From Gimesia maris (GTDB lineage: Bacteria; Planctomycetota; Planctomycetia; Planctomycetales; Planctomycetaceae), in NCBI RefSeq assembly GCF_008298035.1, contig NZ_CP042910.1, positions 4,665,001 to 4,729,000 on the forward strand: DNA of 64,000 nt, read 5' to 3'. A program made the position numbers and the translations under genes. Shown here piece by piece: positions 37,347 through 46,801 of the stretch; the stretch's first letter is position 1, and every line of letters begins with the position of its first letter. Below the pieces are notes generated by a model that had not been told where the DNA came from, did not search any database, and was given only the letters and a program-made list of their open reading frames with translations.

Positions 37347-37443
37347 CAATAGTATAAACAGACTTCGATATGTTGACTTGGAATTTTGTTCCGTTTACCT
37401 CCCCGGTAAGTTCGATCGCCGCCAGCCATTCAAGGATCTTGAA

Positions 37444-40400
37444 GTGAAACATCGCCTCGCCTCTTCCGCCCTTCTGCTTTTCTGTCTGACCTCCCTATTC
37501 GCGTTTCTTCCTCAGGGAATTCAAGCGAAAGACTGGAATACCTATCTCGCGGGGCGCGAACGTGCGGGAGCCACAACAGACTCGATTTCTCTTCCATTGG
37601 CTCCCGTCTGGAAATATGTCGCTCCCAGCCCACCAAAGATGGGCCAGACCAATCCGGGCGAGCGTGTGATGGAAGGACACGATCTGGAAGCACGCGTTGA
37701 TTTTGATGATGCCTTTCAGGTCGCCATTGCAGACGGACGTGCTTACTTCGGCTCCTCCGTCGATCATCTGATGCGCTGTGTCGATCTGAAGTCAGGCAAG
37801 GAACTCTGGTCTTATTTTACTGGCGGCCCCATTCGACTCTCTCCGACTGTCAGTCAATCTCGGGTCTATTTCGGTTCCGATGATGGATTTGTGTACTGCC
37901 TGGACGCCAGCACGGGAAAAGAAGTCTGGAAGCTGCGGGCCGGGCTGAACGAGGAAATGATTATTGCCCGCGGGGAAATGGTCTCGCGCTGGCCTGTCAG
38001 GACGAATGTCCTGGTCGATGAGGGGATCGCCTATTTTGGTGCCGGCATCTTTCCACACGAAAATATCTATCTGTACGCCGTTGATGCAAAAACCGGAAAT
38101 GTTATCTGGAAAATCGATAACCTCAGTCAGACCTCAGCGGGTCGAAATGAACTTTCTCCCCAGGGATACATTCTGGCCAATGACGAGTTCCTGTTTTTCC
38201 CTTCAGGGCGCTCACTGCCGGCTGCCTTCAATAAAAAAACCGGCGAGGAAGAACACAAACGGTCTTACAGCTGGAGAAGTACTGCCGGCGGAGTCGTGGG
38301 AGGAACTCAGGCTTTGCTCGCGGATGGCCAGATCTATTCCATGGGGGCCCACCATATTCTGGCATTAACACAGGATGAAGGCGACATCGGTTTTGCCTGG
38401 ATCACTGGACAGCAGATGGCGGTTCAGGGAGAGTTCGCTTACCTTGCCACGGGATCTTCGATTCTGAAAGTCAACCGGGGTGAGCACGCTGTGGGATCGC
38501 AGAAAGCTCACAATAATGACATGACCATGAACGGGCTACTTAGAAAACTCCGTAGCCTCAAAGGGAAAAAAGCAGAAGAGGCACGTGCTGAAATCAAAAC
38601 CTTAAAGGAAGAAAATAAAGCGTATGCGAAAGCAGGTGTCATCTGGGAGATCGCAGCCCCTGCCCGCGATTCACTGATTGTAGCCGGTGATAAAGTCATT
38701 GCGGGTGGCGTAGGTCAGGTTCTGATTCTCGACGAAGCCACGGGAAAACTTCGCGAGACTTTAAAAGTCAAAGGACATGCACGTGGGCTGGCAGTTTCTG
38801 AGGGGCAACTGGTGGTCAGCACTTCAGCTGGCGAAGTCATCGGCTATGGCAGTTCGAAGCCTCATCAACCCGCTTCACAAATCACCCCCCTGACAGCGAC
38901 CTCACCCTACCCTGCAGATGAGCTGACCCCTGTCTATCAACAGGCAGCTAAAGATATTTTAGCACACACAAATATTAAAGATGGGTTTTGTCTGGTACTG
39001 GGTGGTGAAGAAGGCCGACTCGCCTATGAACTGGCCCGCAACAGTAATCTGAAAATCTACTGTATCGAACCAGATCCAGCAAAAGTGGAACAGGCTCGGC
39101 AGAAGCTCACCCAGGCAGGTTATTATGGTCATCGCGTGACCGTGCATCAGACCGAACTTTCTCCACTCCCCTATTCACGATACTTCGCGAACCTGATCGT
39201 TTCAGATTCTCTGCTTAAAACGGGACAGATCCCGGGAATCCCCAAAGATATCGCCACACATGTCAAACCACTGGGGGGAATCATCTGCCTGGGCGTTCCT
39301 GCAAATTCACAGACAGAGAATTCCAACAATCATATGGACTGGTTGAAACAGACCGGACTTGCCGAAACATCAAAAATCAAGGATCTTCAGGGTTACGCCA
39401 CACTGATTCGAGGTGCCTTACCGGGTGCAGGCAGCTGGTCCCACCAGTACGGCGATCCGGGTAATACCGCCAGTAGTAAAGACCAGTTGGTGAGAGGTGG
39501 TCTGGGAGTACTCTGGTTTGGAGACCCCGGTGAAAAGAAAATGGTCAACCGTCATGATGGCGCAGTCGGGCCTCTCGCAATTAACGGCCGTCTGTTTATT
39601 CAGGGTGAGAGTACCATTATGGCGTTTGATGCCTACAATGGCCTGTTTCTCTGGGAGCGAGAAAACCCTCAGGCCATTCGTACCGGTGTGTTCCAGAACC
39701 AGAACCCGGGTAATTTGGTCGCCAGCGATGACAGTCTGTTCTTTATGATGAAAGAAAGCTGCTATCAACTGGATGCTGCGACGGGCAAAACGGTCGCCAA
39801 AATCCCCCTGCCTGAGAAACTCAACGATGGCAAACATGAATGGGGTTATCTCGCCTACCAGAATGGACTGATCTTCGGGACCGCCACTACACGCAAGGAA
39901 CTTGAAGCCCGACAGGTGCGCCGCGGTCGCAAAACTGAAGACTCCACAGATGCATTATTCGCCATCGATGTCAAAACCGGAAAACCAGCATGGAGCTATC
40001 AGGGCAAAAACATCGCCCATCACACGATCGCCATCGGACCGGAAGCGGCTTACTTCATTGACAGTTCGATCACCAGCGAGCAACGTGCTGAGATTTTGCG
40101 TCAGGACAAATCTCATCTGGAAAAACTGACTGGCAAAGAACGTGAAATCGCCGAAGACCGACTCAAAAAACAGGATCTGCGGCTGGCAGTTGCACTCGAC
40201 ATCAAAACCGGTAAGAAACTCTGGTCCAAACCTGTCGACGTGACAGATTGCAGCGAAATCGGGATCGGCGGTGGAAAGCTGACATTACTGTACCAGAACA
40301 ATGTACTGCTGCTCTGTGGAGCCAATGCCAACGGTCATTACTGGAAACAGTTTATCGCCGGTGACTTTTCCCGCCGACGCCTGGTGGCCCTCAATGCCGG

Positions 40401-41397
40401 CGATGGTGCCCTGCTTTGGAAAAAAGACGCCAACTATCGTCATCGCCCGATCGTTGTCGGTGATAAAATTATCGCAGAACCCTGGTCCTACGATCTTTAC
40501 ACTGGCATTCAACATACACGCAAACACCCCCTGACCGGACAGGAAGTTCCCTGGAGCATCATGCGGGAAGGTCATCATTGCGGCATGCTGTCTGCCTCGG
40601 AAAATCTGCTGATGTTCCGTTCCGGCTACACAGGCTTCTACGACCTCGAAAAAGACGCCGGCACCCGGCACTTCGCCGGCCATCGTACCGGCTGCTGGAT
40701 CAATGCCATCCCTGCCAACGGACTGGTAATGATTCCCGAATCCTCTGCAGGCTGTGTCTGTCTGTTCTCGATCTCTTCGACCATTGTGCTGGAACCGCGC
40801 GAAGAACGGACTCACTGGACGATCTTCAGTTCTGTCGGCCCCAAAACTCCGGTCCAGCATATGGCATTGAACATGGGTGCCCCCGGTGACCGCCGCGACG
40901 CGCATGGGACAGTCTGGATGGCTTATCCCCGACCCAGGCCAAGTCGGGAAACCGGTCTCGACTTCAAATTTGATATCAAACCCCAGTTCAGTGAAGGGGG
41001 AGGTTATGAGAGCCTCAATGAAATCACTCATCCTGTCAAAAACGCCGAACCGGGCTGGGTCTATACATCCTGGGCCAAAGGGCTGAAGAAATGTACGATT
41101 CCTCTACTGGGGAAAAGCGATTCTCCCACGAACTATACGGTGGAGCTCTCCTTCTCAGGCCTGGAACCGGTCTCTTTAAACAATCAGCAGGAACCACCAC
41201 TGTATGAGATCAAACTGCAGGGAAAAGTTGTTCAGAAAGACTTTAACCCACAGACTACTAAGCCAACCCAGACACTCAAATTCGATGGAGTTTCCGTTAA
41301 AGATAATCTACAGCTCGAACTGGTTCCGCAAAATGAATCAGCGCGGCAGACACCTGCAGCTTTAAGTGGAATTGAAATTATTCGCTCAGATTCATAG
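37444..41397 (+). CDS. Secreted PQQ-type beta-propeller protein with internal methyltransferase-like domain
   Basis: About 1317 residues. A signal peptide (LASSALLLFCLTSLFAFLPQG) leads to a first PQQ-like propeller with repeats such as GKELWSYFTGGP and GKEVWKLRAG, to about residue 480. Residues 480-640 look like a Rossmann methyltransferase: FCLVLGGEEGRLAYELA (SAM-loop type), IYCIEPDPAKVEQARQKL, then FANLIVSDSLL. A second propeller runs from about 650 to 1210, and a C-terminal beta-sandwich ends the protein. An exported SAM-dependent enzyme would lack cofactor, so the middle domain may be inactive. The GTG at 37444 has AAGGA seven bases upstream; the frame opens at 37180 but its first 88 residues show no signal. 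Confidence 0.8.
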   Translation: MKHRLASSALLLFCLTSLFAFLPQGIQAKDWNTYLAGRERAGATTDSISLPLAPVWKYVAPSPPKMGQTNPGERVMEGHDLEARVDFDDAFQVAIADGRAYFGSSVDHLMRCVDLKSGKELWSYFTGGPIRLSPTVSQSRVYFGSDDGFVYCLDASTGKEVWKLRAGLNEEMIIARGEMVSRWPVRTNVLVDEGIAYFGAGIFPHENIYLYAVDAKTGNVIWKIDNLSQTSAGRNELSPQGYILANDEFLFFPSGRSLPAAFNKKTGEEEHKRSYSWRSTAGGVVGGTQALLADGQIYSMGAHHILALTQDEGDIGFAWITGQQMAVQGEFAYLATGSSILKVNRGEHAVGSQKAHNNDMTMNGLLRKLRSLKGKKAEEARAEIKTLKEENKAYAKAGVIWEIAAPARDSLIVAGDKVIAGGVGQVLILDEATGKLRETLKVKGHARGLAVSEGQLVVSTSAGEVIGYGSSKPHQPASQITPLTATSPYPADELTPVYQQAAKDILAHTNIKDGFCLVLGGEEGRLAYELARNSNLKIYCIEPDPAKVEQARQKLTQAGYYGHRVTVHQTELSPLPYSRYFANLIVSDSLLKTGQIPGIPKDIATHVKPLGGIICLGVPANSQTENSNNHMDWLKQTGLAETSKIKDLQGYATLIRGALPGAGSWSHQYGDPGNTASSKDQLVRGGLGVLWFGDPGEKKMVNRHDGAVGPLAINGRLFIQGESTIMAFDAYNGLFLWERENPQAIRTGVFQNQNPGNLVASDDSLFFMMKESCYQLDAATGKTVAKIPLPEKLNDGKHEWGYLAYQNGLIFGTATTRKELEARQVRRGRKTEDSTDALFAIDVKTGKPAWSYQGKNIAHHTIAIGPEAAYFIDSSITSEQRAEILRQDKSHLEKLTGKEREIAEDRLKKQDLRLAVALDIKTGKKLWSKPVDVTDCSEIGIGGGKLTLLYQNNVLLLCGANANGHYWKQFIAGDFSRRRLVALNAGDGALLWKKDANYRHRPIVVGDKIIAEPWSYDLYTGIQHTRKHPLTGQEVPWSIMREGHHCGMLSASENLLMFRSGYTGFYDLEKDAGTRHFAGHRTGCWINAIPANGLVMIPESSAGCVCLFSISSTIVLEPREERTHWTIFSSVGPKTPVQHMALNMGAPGDRRDAHGTVWMAYPRPRPSRETGLDFKFDIKPQFSEGGGYESLNEITHPVKNAEPGWVYTSWAKGLKKCTIPLLGKSDSPTNYTVELSFSGLEPVSLNNQQEPPLYEIKLQGKVVQKDFNPQTTKPTQTLKFDGVSVKDNLQLELVPQNESARQTPAALSGIEIIRSDS

Positions 41398-41449
41398 ACT
41401 GGCCTTAGATACATCTCTTCTGCCCGCTCTATACTTCAAGCGAGATCAT

Positions 41450-42250
41450 GTGAAATATCACCTTAACAGCAAATCAGCCGTTTTCTGTCTGGTCCTCATT
41501 CTGACTGGCTTCAGCAGGTTGTCTTCCGTCCAGGCGCTGGAACTGACTCTGGAACCGCCGGGAGATCGGGAATTTGTACGCGATCTCGCCGGCATGCTCG
41601 ATGAGCCGACCACAAAAAAGATCAAAGAGCTTTGCGATAAGCTGCTCACAGACAAAGCGACCCCGATCATTGTGGTTACGATCGATTCGATGGCCGAGTA
41701 CGGCGGTGCGGACATGCGGATTGAGACCTTCGCCACGATCCTCTTTAATCAATGGCAGATCGGACATGCCAAGCTCGGAGATCAGGACTGGAATACCGGT
41801 ATCCTGCTGCTCGTGTCCAAAAATGATCGCAAGGCCCGCATCGAACTGGGAGCTGGCTGGGGACGTCGTGAAGACGAACAATGCCGACAGATCATGGATG
41901 AATACATCATTCCCCATTTCAAACAGGGGCAGTTTGACCAGGGAATCCTCGTAGGGGTCGAAGCACTCGATAAAATGGCACGAAAACTGGAACTGCCCAC
42001 TAAACCGGTTTCTCCCTGGACCTACGTCATTATGGCAGTAGCCGCTGGTCTGGTCATTTTTACGGTCGTCTCCCTTATCCGTCGTGGCTCCAGTGGCTGG
42101 GCCTGGCTGTTCTGGGGAGTCGTCTTTGCGGTCATTGGCACCATTCTATACCAGATGCTCAATAACAGAGGAGGTGGTGGCGGAGGCTTTGGTGGTGGTT
42201 CCTTCGGCGGTGGTTTCTCCGGTGGCGGGGGCGCGACGGGCTCATGGTAA
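41450..42250 (+). CDS. Exported TPM-domain protein with Gly-rich tail (YgcG-like)
   Basis: About 266 residues. A signal sequence (SAVFCLVLILTGFS) precedes a TPM domain: FVRDLAGMLDEPTTKKIKELCDKL, VVTIDSMAEYGGADMRIETFA, ILLLVSKNDRKARIELGAGW. Two membrane segments follow at about 180-230, and the C-terminus is GGGGGGFGGGSFGGGFSGGGGATGSW, the usual ending of YgcG-type proteins. TPM domains are linked to phosphatase activity in plant thylakoids and photosystem II repair, but the bacterial role is unclear. I start at the GTG at 41450 since the longer frame begins inside the preceding gene; its ribosome-binding site is weak. A second TPM gene follows 53 bases later. Confidence 0.82.
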   Translation: MKYHLNSKSAVFCLVLILTGFSRLSSVQALELTLEPPGDREFVRDLAGMLDEPTTKKIKELCDKLLTDKATPIIVVTIDSMAEYGGADMRIETFATILFNQWQIGHAKLGDQDWNTGILLLVSKNDRKARIELGAGWGRREDEQCRQIMDEYIIPHFKQGQFDQGILVGVEALDKMARKLELPTKPVSPWTYVIMAVAAGLVIFTVVSLIRRGSSGWAWLFWGVVFAVIGTILYQMLNNRGGGGGGFGGGSFGGGFSGGGGATGSW

Positions 42251-42303
42251 TTCCCGACCACTCATTCCCATACATGCTCCAGCCTTAAGAAAAGATTCAA
42301 TTC

Positions 42304-42981
42304 ATGCAAAGCGCATTTAACTATTTAAATGAAGAACAACAGCAACAGGTGGAGCAGGCCGTCGTCGATGCGGAACAGCAGACATCCTGTGAAATCGTAC
42401 CCGTCATCGCAACATCCTCAGGAAGGTACGACCGACCGGAAGATGTCGTCGGGCTCTGGTTGACCATCATCACTGCACTTTGTCTCTGGTTTTTCTTCCC
42501 CCGCAACGGCGGTCAGGCAGGAGACTGGGGCGGCATGCCCGTGATCGTTGAACTGTTTCTGGCTGCGATTCTGCTTGCCCTCGCATTCATTCTGGGAGCA
42601 ATCGCCGGAAGTCGGATTGGCTGGCTCAGACGACTTTTCACTCCCCGTCTTCAGATGCAGGATGAAGTCGCCGCGCGTGCCCGGGAAATCTTTTTCGATA
42701 AACGGATTCACCATACCGAAGGGGGCACGGGCATCCTGATCTACATCTCCCTGTTCGAGCATATGGCAGTCGCACTGGCTGACCAGTCCGTCATTGATAA
42801 ACTCGGACAACCTTTCCTCGATCAAATCTGCCGGAAACTCACCACGGGACTGCATGCTGGAAACCCAACGACCACACTCTGTGAAATAATCCTGGAAATC
42901 GGCAGCCAGGCTTCTACACCTCTTCCCCGTGCCTCAGACGATCAGAATGAGCTACATGACGCCCTGGTTCTGATTGATTGA
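42304..42981 (+). CDS. Membrane TPM-domain protein
   Basis: A 225-residue protein whose TPM domain is interrupted by a membrane hairpin. The N-terminus NEEQQQQVEQAVVDAEQQTSCEIVPVIATSSGRY is the first half of the domain. Two hydrophobic segments lie at about 48-65 and 80-102. The second half is ARAREIFFDKRIHHTEGGTGILIYISLFEHMAVALAD. This layout matches the small TPM proteins often encoded beside YgcG-like proteins, as here. The two products probably act together at the cytoplasmic membrane. Function unknown. Confidence 0.8.
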   Translation: MQSAFNYLNEEQQQQVEQAVVDAEQQTSCEIVPVIATSSGRYDRPEDVVGLWLTIITALCLWFFFPRNGGQAGDWGGMPVIVELFLAAILLALAFILGAIAGSRIGWLRRLFTPRLQMQDEVAARAREIFFDKRIHHTEGGTGILIYISLFEHMAVALADQSVIDKLGQPFLDQICRKLTTGLHAGNPTTTLCEIILEIGSQASTPLPRASDDQNELHDALVLID

Positions 42982-43067
42982 GTCAAGCAGTCAGTTAATC
43001 ACCATCAAGGTTTCCTGAGTTGAATTCTTTTAACAGCCATAACGGGAGATTCTTTCAAATTGCCAAC

Positions 43068-43096
43068 TGTTGGCGCCCATTGAGAAATGCTATAAT
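43068..43096 (+). promoter_or_regulatory. Candidate promoter of the small coiled-coil gene
   Basis: A perfect TATAAT at 43091-43096 has TGTTGG 17 bases upstream, or TTGGCG at 15. The leader would be about 108 bases. It contains an eight-base inverted repeat (GAATCATT at 43136, AATGATTC at 43158) with a 14-base loop. Confidence 0.45.
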
Positions 43097-43210
43097 AAAT
43101 GGTGAGGACGGACAGCCTGCACCAGGAATGCTGTAGAATCATTCTTAATTGTCTGTCAATGATTCCTGAATCGTGAACCGGGAAAATCGAATCAATAAAA
43201 GGACCGCATC

Positions 43211-43471
43211 ATGACCAATCGCAATCGAATGGATGAACTGATCGAAGCTCTGGAGCAACAGAAAGACGAACTTGCCTTGAAAATTCATCTGGGTAAACAG
43301 GAAGCGAAAGATGAATGGAGGCAAGTCACAGATCGGCTGGATAAATTAAAAGACGATTATCGGCCCGTCAAAGACGCCATGAAGGAATCTGCCGGTAGCG
43401 TGACTGATGCCCTGTTCAACGTGGGAAAAGAGATCCAGGCTAGTTTTCAGCGGATTCGCAAATCGCTCTGA
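43211..43471 (+). CDS. Small coiled-coil protein, unknown function
   Basis: An 86-residue, highly charged protein with no signal peptide or membrane segment. Residues 5-60 have heptad spacing (MDELIEALEQQKDELALKIH, then VTDRLDKLKDDYRPVKDAM) and should form an alpha-helical coiled coil. The C-terminus (LFNVGKEIQASFQRIRKSL) is an amphipathic basic helix. I recognise no family. It has its own likely promoter, so it is probably expressed alone. A stress or structural role is only a guess. Confidence 0.65.
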   Translation: MTNRNRMDELIEALEQQKDELALKIHLGKQEAKDEWRQVTDRLDKLKDDYRPVKDAMKESAGSVTDALFNVGKEIQASFQRIRKSL

Positions 43472-43492
43472 ATCGATTCCTGAAATATCTAC

Positions 43493-45295
43493 TTATGGAT
43501 GACCCAGTGATTTCAACCAGAGGGAATTCAGACGCAGCCCCTTGACCCCCTCAGGCTGAGTTGCCCGTACTGACAGAAACTGTTTCCCCTGTTTGAGGTC
43601 GAGAGTCCCGACGTCCGTTTTCAGAAATACATTCTGGCTCGTACTCATCGGCAGTTCATAATCAAGCTTCTGGTCCCCCACGGCTATCTGCAACTGTCCC
43701 GGTGCCGGAGGCTCTGCCCGATAGCCATAACTCAACTCCACTTCGTAGCGGCCTGGTTTCTGTACATCCAACTGCCAGGTGGCAGTGTCGGAATTCGTTT
43801 TCCAGTTGTCGATTGTATCCCAGTCATAGCCGTCAAATGAGTACTCCAGATCGTCCCCCTTCAAAAGGGCCCAACTCGGTTGTAGTTCCACTTCCGGCTC
43901 CTGCTCGTCTCCTACGGGAATGGCCGCCGGCTCATAAACCTGGCCCGCCGTCACATCCTGAAACCAGCGCAGGAACTCACCGCGTAATTCACTGACCTTC
44001 TCCGGGTATTGATCAGCCACATTTTTTTTCTCACCCGGATCCTCTTGCAGATCATAGAGCTGCCCCTGAGGCTCACCCTCTTTTTTCTTCTTTCCCTGCG
44101 GATCATGTCCCACCAGCTTGAAGCGTGGACCATGAATTGCCCAGCGATGATACGGGTTAGGCGTGTAACGGTCCCAGGTATGATATAAATATTGATGAGG
44201 TGATTTTCCGCCCCCCTGCTCCATCAATGACAGGATCGATTCTCCATCCAGCTTCACATTACTGGGGACCGGCACCCCCGCCAGCTGACAGAACGTGGGA
44301 AACAGATCGGTCTGTGCCACCATGGCATCGGTTGTTTTTCCCGCCGGGAAATGGTCGGTCCAGCGGACAACAAACGGGACGCGGGTTCCCCCTTCATAGG
44401 CACTCGCTTTACTCCCTTTGAGTCCGGCTTTGAAGCCCCGACTCACACCACCATTATCGCTGGTGAAGATGACCACCGTTTCCTGATCCAGCTTCAGATC
44501 GTGTACGGTCTGCAGCAATCGACTGAGATTCTGATCGATGCGTTCTATCATGGCATAGATCCGGGCTTCCCGCAGTGGCAGCCCTTTCGCCAGGTATTTT
44601 TCAATCAGTTTGTCCCCTTCGGGTTGACCGAAATGGGATGTATCGAGCAGAAACGGAGAATGCGGTGCATTGTAAGCCAGATAACAGAAAAAAGGCTGCT
44701 GCTGATTTCGCTGGATGAAATCAATGGCGGCATCCGTAAACAGATCGGTCACATAACCCCGCGTCTCCACGGGAGTCCCGTTGACGACCACCTGATCCGG
44801 GTTGGTATAGCGTTCAATGTGTCCATGATAATGTCCAAAGAAATGGTCGAACCCGCGACGCTGCGGCTGATACTGCGCGTAACGCCCCAGATGCCATTTG
44901 CCGAACAGTCCCGTTTTATAACCCGCTTTCTGCAGGACCTGCGCGATCGTCGTTTCATTCGGACCGAGTGTGTCTCCGCCAAAGCGGGTATTGTACAGAC
45001 CGGTTCGCAGATAATGCCTGCCCGTCATCAACCCGGCCCGGGTCGGCGCACAAACCATGTTGGCATAGAACCGCGTAAAGGTGACTCCTTCGGCTGCCAG
45101 CTTTTTAATCGTCGGAGTTTTGATCTTGGGGTTACCGGATATCTCCGTATCCCAATACCCCTGATCGTCGGTCATGACCAGAATAATATTCGGCTGCCGG
45201 GATTTTTCTTTCGCATGAAGCGACTGGCTGTCCAGACTAAGCAGACTGGAAACAAGTAGGAGAATCATACTCAGAAGAATACGTCGCGGGTTCAT
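43493..45295 (-). CDS. Secreted type I sulfatase (arylsulfatase A-like)
   Basis: A 600-residue exported sulfatase. After the signal peptide, NIILVMTDDQGYWDT supplies the metal-binding Asp pair, and the signature CAPTR at Cys82 is the C-x-P-x-R site whose Cys becomes formylglycine. GYKTGLFGKWHLG and VVIFTSDNGG are further active-site blocks. About 110 C-terminal residues form a carbohydrate-binding-like beta-sandwich (GRYEVELSYGYRAEPPAPG). It should hydrolyse sulfate esters, probably on algal polysaccharides. No true formylglycine-generating enzyme is in the window. It lies at the distal end of the minus-strand cluster with the isomerase and oxidoreductase. Confidence 0.92.
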   Translation of the reverse strand: MNPRRILLSMILLLVSSLLSLDSQSLHAKEKSRQPNIILVMTDDQGYWDTEISGNPKIKTPTIKKLAAEGVTFTRFYANMVCAPTRAGLMTGRHYLRTGLYNTRFGGDTLGPNETTIAQVLQKAGYKTGLFGKWHLGRYAQYQPQRRGFDHFFGHYHGHIERYTNPDQVVVNGTPVETRGYVTDLFTDAAIDFIQRNQQQPFFCYLAYNAPHSPFLLDTSHFGQPEGDKLIEKYLAKGLPLREARIYAMIERIDQNLSRLLQTVHDLKLDQETVVIFTSDNGGVSRGFKAGLKGSKASAYEGGTRVPFVVRWTDHFPAGKTTDAMVAQTDLFPTFCQLAGVPVPSNVKLDGESILSLMEQGGGKSPHQYLYHTWDRYTPNPYHRWAIHGPRFKLVGHDPQGKKKKEGEPQGQLYDLQEDPGEKKNVADQYPEKVSELRGEFLRWFQDVTAGQVYEPAAIPVGDEQEPEVELQPSWALLKGDDLEYSFDGYDWDTIDNWKTNSDTATWQLDVQKPGRYEVELSYGYRAEPPAPGQLQIAVGDQKLDYELPMSTSQNVFLKTDVGTLDLKQGKQFLSVRATQPEGVKGLRLNSLWLKSLGHP

Positions 45296-45373
45296 AAGTC
45301 AGATTACCTTCGCAGAGTCATTCTTAAGGTTTCACTATTCAGACAGAGGATTCACAACAAAAGATCGCATCCT

Positions 45374-45745
45374 CTAACGAGTTCGCAGATAGATTAAGTA
45401 GCCGCCAACAGCACCATGAAGCAACAGGACGAGTCCGGCACACCAGGTTTTTCCCTTAAGGGACTCAGGCCAGACGAATACGATTCCGGCTAACAAAGTG
45501 ACCGTAAAGATTAAGGCTTCCCACTGAATCAAGACTGCGTCTGGCGATGCCATAAATGTAATCATGATGAACAATGCATAAATCAGGTCATTGCTGGAGA
45601 CGCCGCGAACGAGAAAAGAATAGAGAACAAAACAAATCTCTGGGACCCAGACAGCGAGCACGTATAATGAAGGTAATACGATGGCCTGTAAGCCCCGATT
45701 ATGATATTCGAGCTTGTTGGTTTCGATGGTCAGATTTTCGGACAT
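45374..45745 (-). CDS. Small polytopic membrane protein, unknown function
   Basis: A 123-residue protein with four hydrophobic segments: AIVLPSLYVLAVWVPEICFVLY, LIYALFIMITFMA, LIFTVTLLAGIVFVW and WCAGLVLLLHGAVGGYLIYL. I recognise no family. The ATG at 45745 is well supported by GAGGAGG eight bases upstream; the longer GTG start is not. It sits between the sulfatase and isomerase genes on the same strand, 75 bases after the isomerase stop. Whether it belongs to the same transcript is unclear. Confidence 0.65.
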   Translation of the reverse strand: MSENLTIETNKLEYHNRGLQAIVLPSLYVLAVWVPEICFVLYSFLVRGVSSNDLIYALFIMITFMASPDAVLIQWEALIFTVTLLAGIVFVWPESLKGKTWCAGLVLLLHGAVGGYLIYLRTR

Positions 45746-45820
45746 GAGCAGTCCCTCCTCATCGAAATCATATTCGCTAATCGAACTGTTCACCAGTTCT
45801 CTCTTATTTATTTATCTGAA

Positions 45821-46762
45821 TTAAGCCTGCTTCAGGCAATTTTCCAGATATTCACGGGAGCGATTAATCTCCGCGGTTACCTGTTCTGCTGTCGGCTGAA
45901 TGGGAATGCCGCGCGGTACCGGGTGCATGAAGATTTCCGTCCGTCCCTGGTAATTGATCTTCTTCAGCGCCGCCAGCAGAGGCACGAAGTCTAAATCCCC
46001 CCGTCCGGGTAACTGCAGCAGCTCCTGTTCTTTCGGAAGTTTTCTGGTACAGCCCATGCCATGCTGCCAGGCCTGGAAGTGCAGCAGTCGATCATCCAGG
46101 TCGGTAATCAGCTTACCGATCATTTCGGGGTCCTGTTCCAGGTGATAAGGAGCGAGTGCCATACCGAAATTCTTCGCCGGCAGCATTTCCATCAGCCAGC
46201 GTTGTGTGTCTGGATCGTTGATCAGTCCGCCGCCATGATTTTCCAGACCGATCATCACCCCTTTTTCTTCGGCAGCAGCGATGTGCGGTTTGAGTTTTTC
46301 GGCGAACGCTTTGATCCCCGCTTTCAGCTCGGCCCCTTTTAATCCTCTGGGGCCACCGCTGTTGCAGATCACCATGTCTCCACCCAGCTGACTGACCAGA
46401 TCCATTTCGCCCCGCATGTTAAACAGGCCGTATTTAAAACAGGTGAAGCTCCCCAGCTTGACATTATACTTATCGAGCAGTTGCTTTGTTTTTTCGACAC
46501 CCAGTTCGTCAATCTGTTCGCGCTGATTACCGTGACGCTTTGCCCAGATCTCAATATATTCGGCTCCCGTTTTGGGAGTTTCCTGCAGAATCGTTTCTAA
46601 TGGCAGTGTGCCATACATGCAGGACGCGACAATATAGTTCAGTTGGAAAGGCTTCTGTGAAGCTTCCGTTCCGGCTCCCAGTGCCGTTCCCAGTAAACCC
46701 GCCGAGCAGGCGGTTCCCAGAAGCTGTTTATTAAAATCGCGTCGACTGAGCTGAGCGTTCAT
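45821..46762 (-). CDS. Tat-exported sugar phosphate isomerase/epimerase-like TIM-barrel protein
   Basis: A 313-residue protein. The N-terminus SRRDFNKQLLGTACSAGLLG is a Tat signal with the twin Arg. The rest is an AP-endonuclease-2/xylose-isomerase-like TIM barrel: GAEYIEIWAKRH, IGLENHGGG with the metal-type Glu, DDRLLHFQAWQHG, and YQGRTEIFMHPVP. These enzymes isomerise or epimerise sugars or cleave keto-sugars, usually with a divalent metal. Its exported location, together with Tat-exported Gfo/Idh/MocA upstream, suggests extracytoplasmic sugar modification. It lies 39 bases after the PhyH gene in the same operon. Confidence 0.85.
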   Translation of the reverse strand: MNAQLSRRDFNKQLLGTACSAGLLGTALGAGTEASQKPFQLNYIVASCMYGTLPLETILQETPKTGAEYIEIWAKRHGNQREQIDELGVEKTKQLLDKYNVKLGSFTCFKYGLFNMRGEMDLVSQLGGDMVICNSGGPRGLKGAELKAGIKAFAEKLKPHIAAAEEKGVMIGLENHGGGLINDPDTQRWLMEMLPAKNFGMALAPYHLEQDPEMIGKLITDLDDRLLHFQAWQHGMGCTRKLPKEQELLQLPGRGDLDFVPLLAALKKINYQGRTEIFMHPVPRGIPIQPTAEQVTAEINRSREYLENCLKQA

Positions 46763-46801
46763 GATTCGGAATCTTTCTGTTGCTGATAAATCAGTTGCTG
46801 C

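Noticed and set aside
37180-37443. N-terminal extension of the PQQ-propeller protein back to the ATG at 37180.
   Set aside because: The extension would bury the signal peptide; the GTG at 37444 has a good ribosome-binding site and starts the signal peptide.
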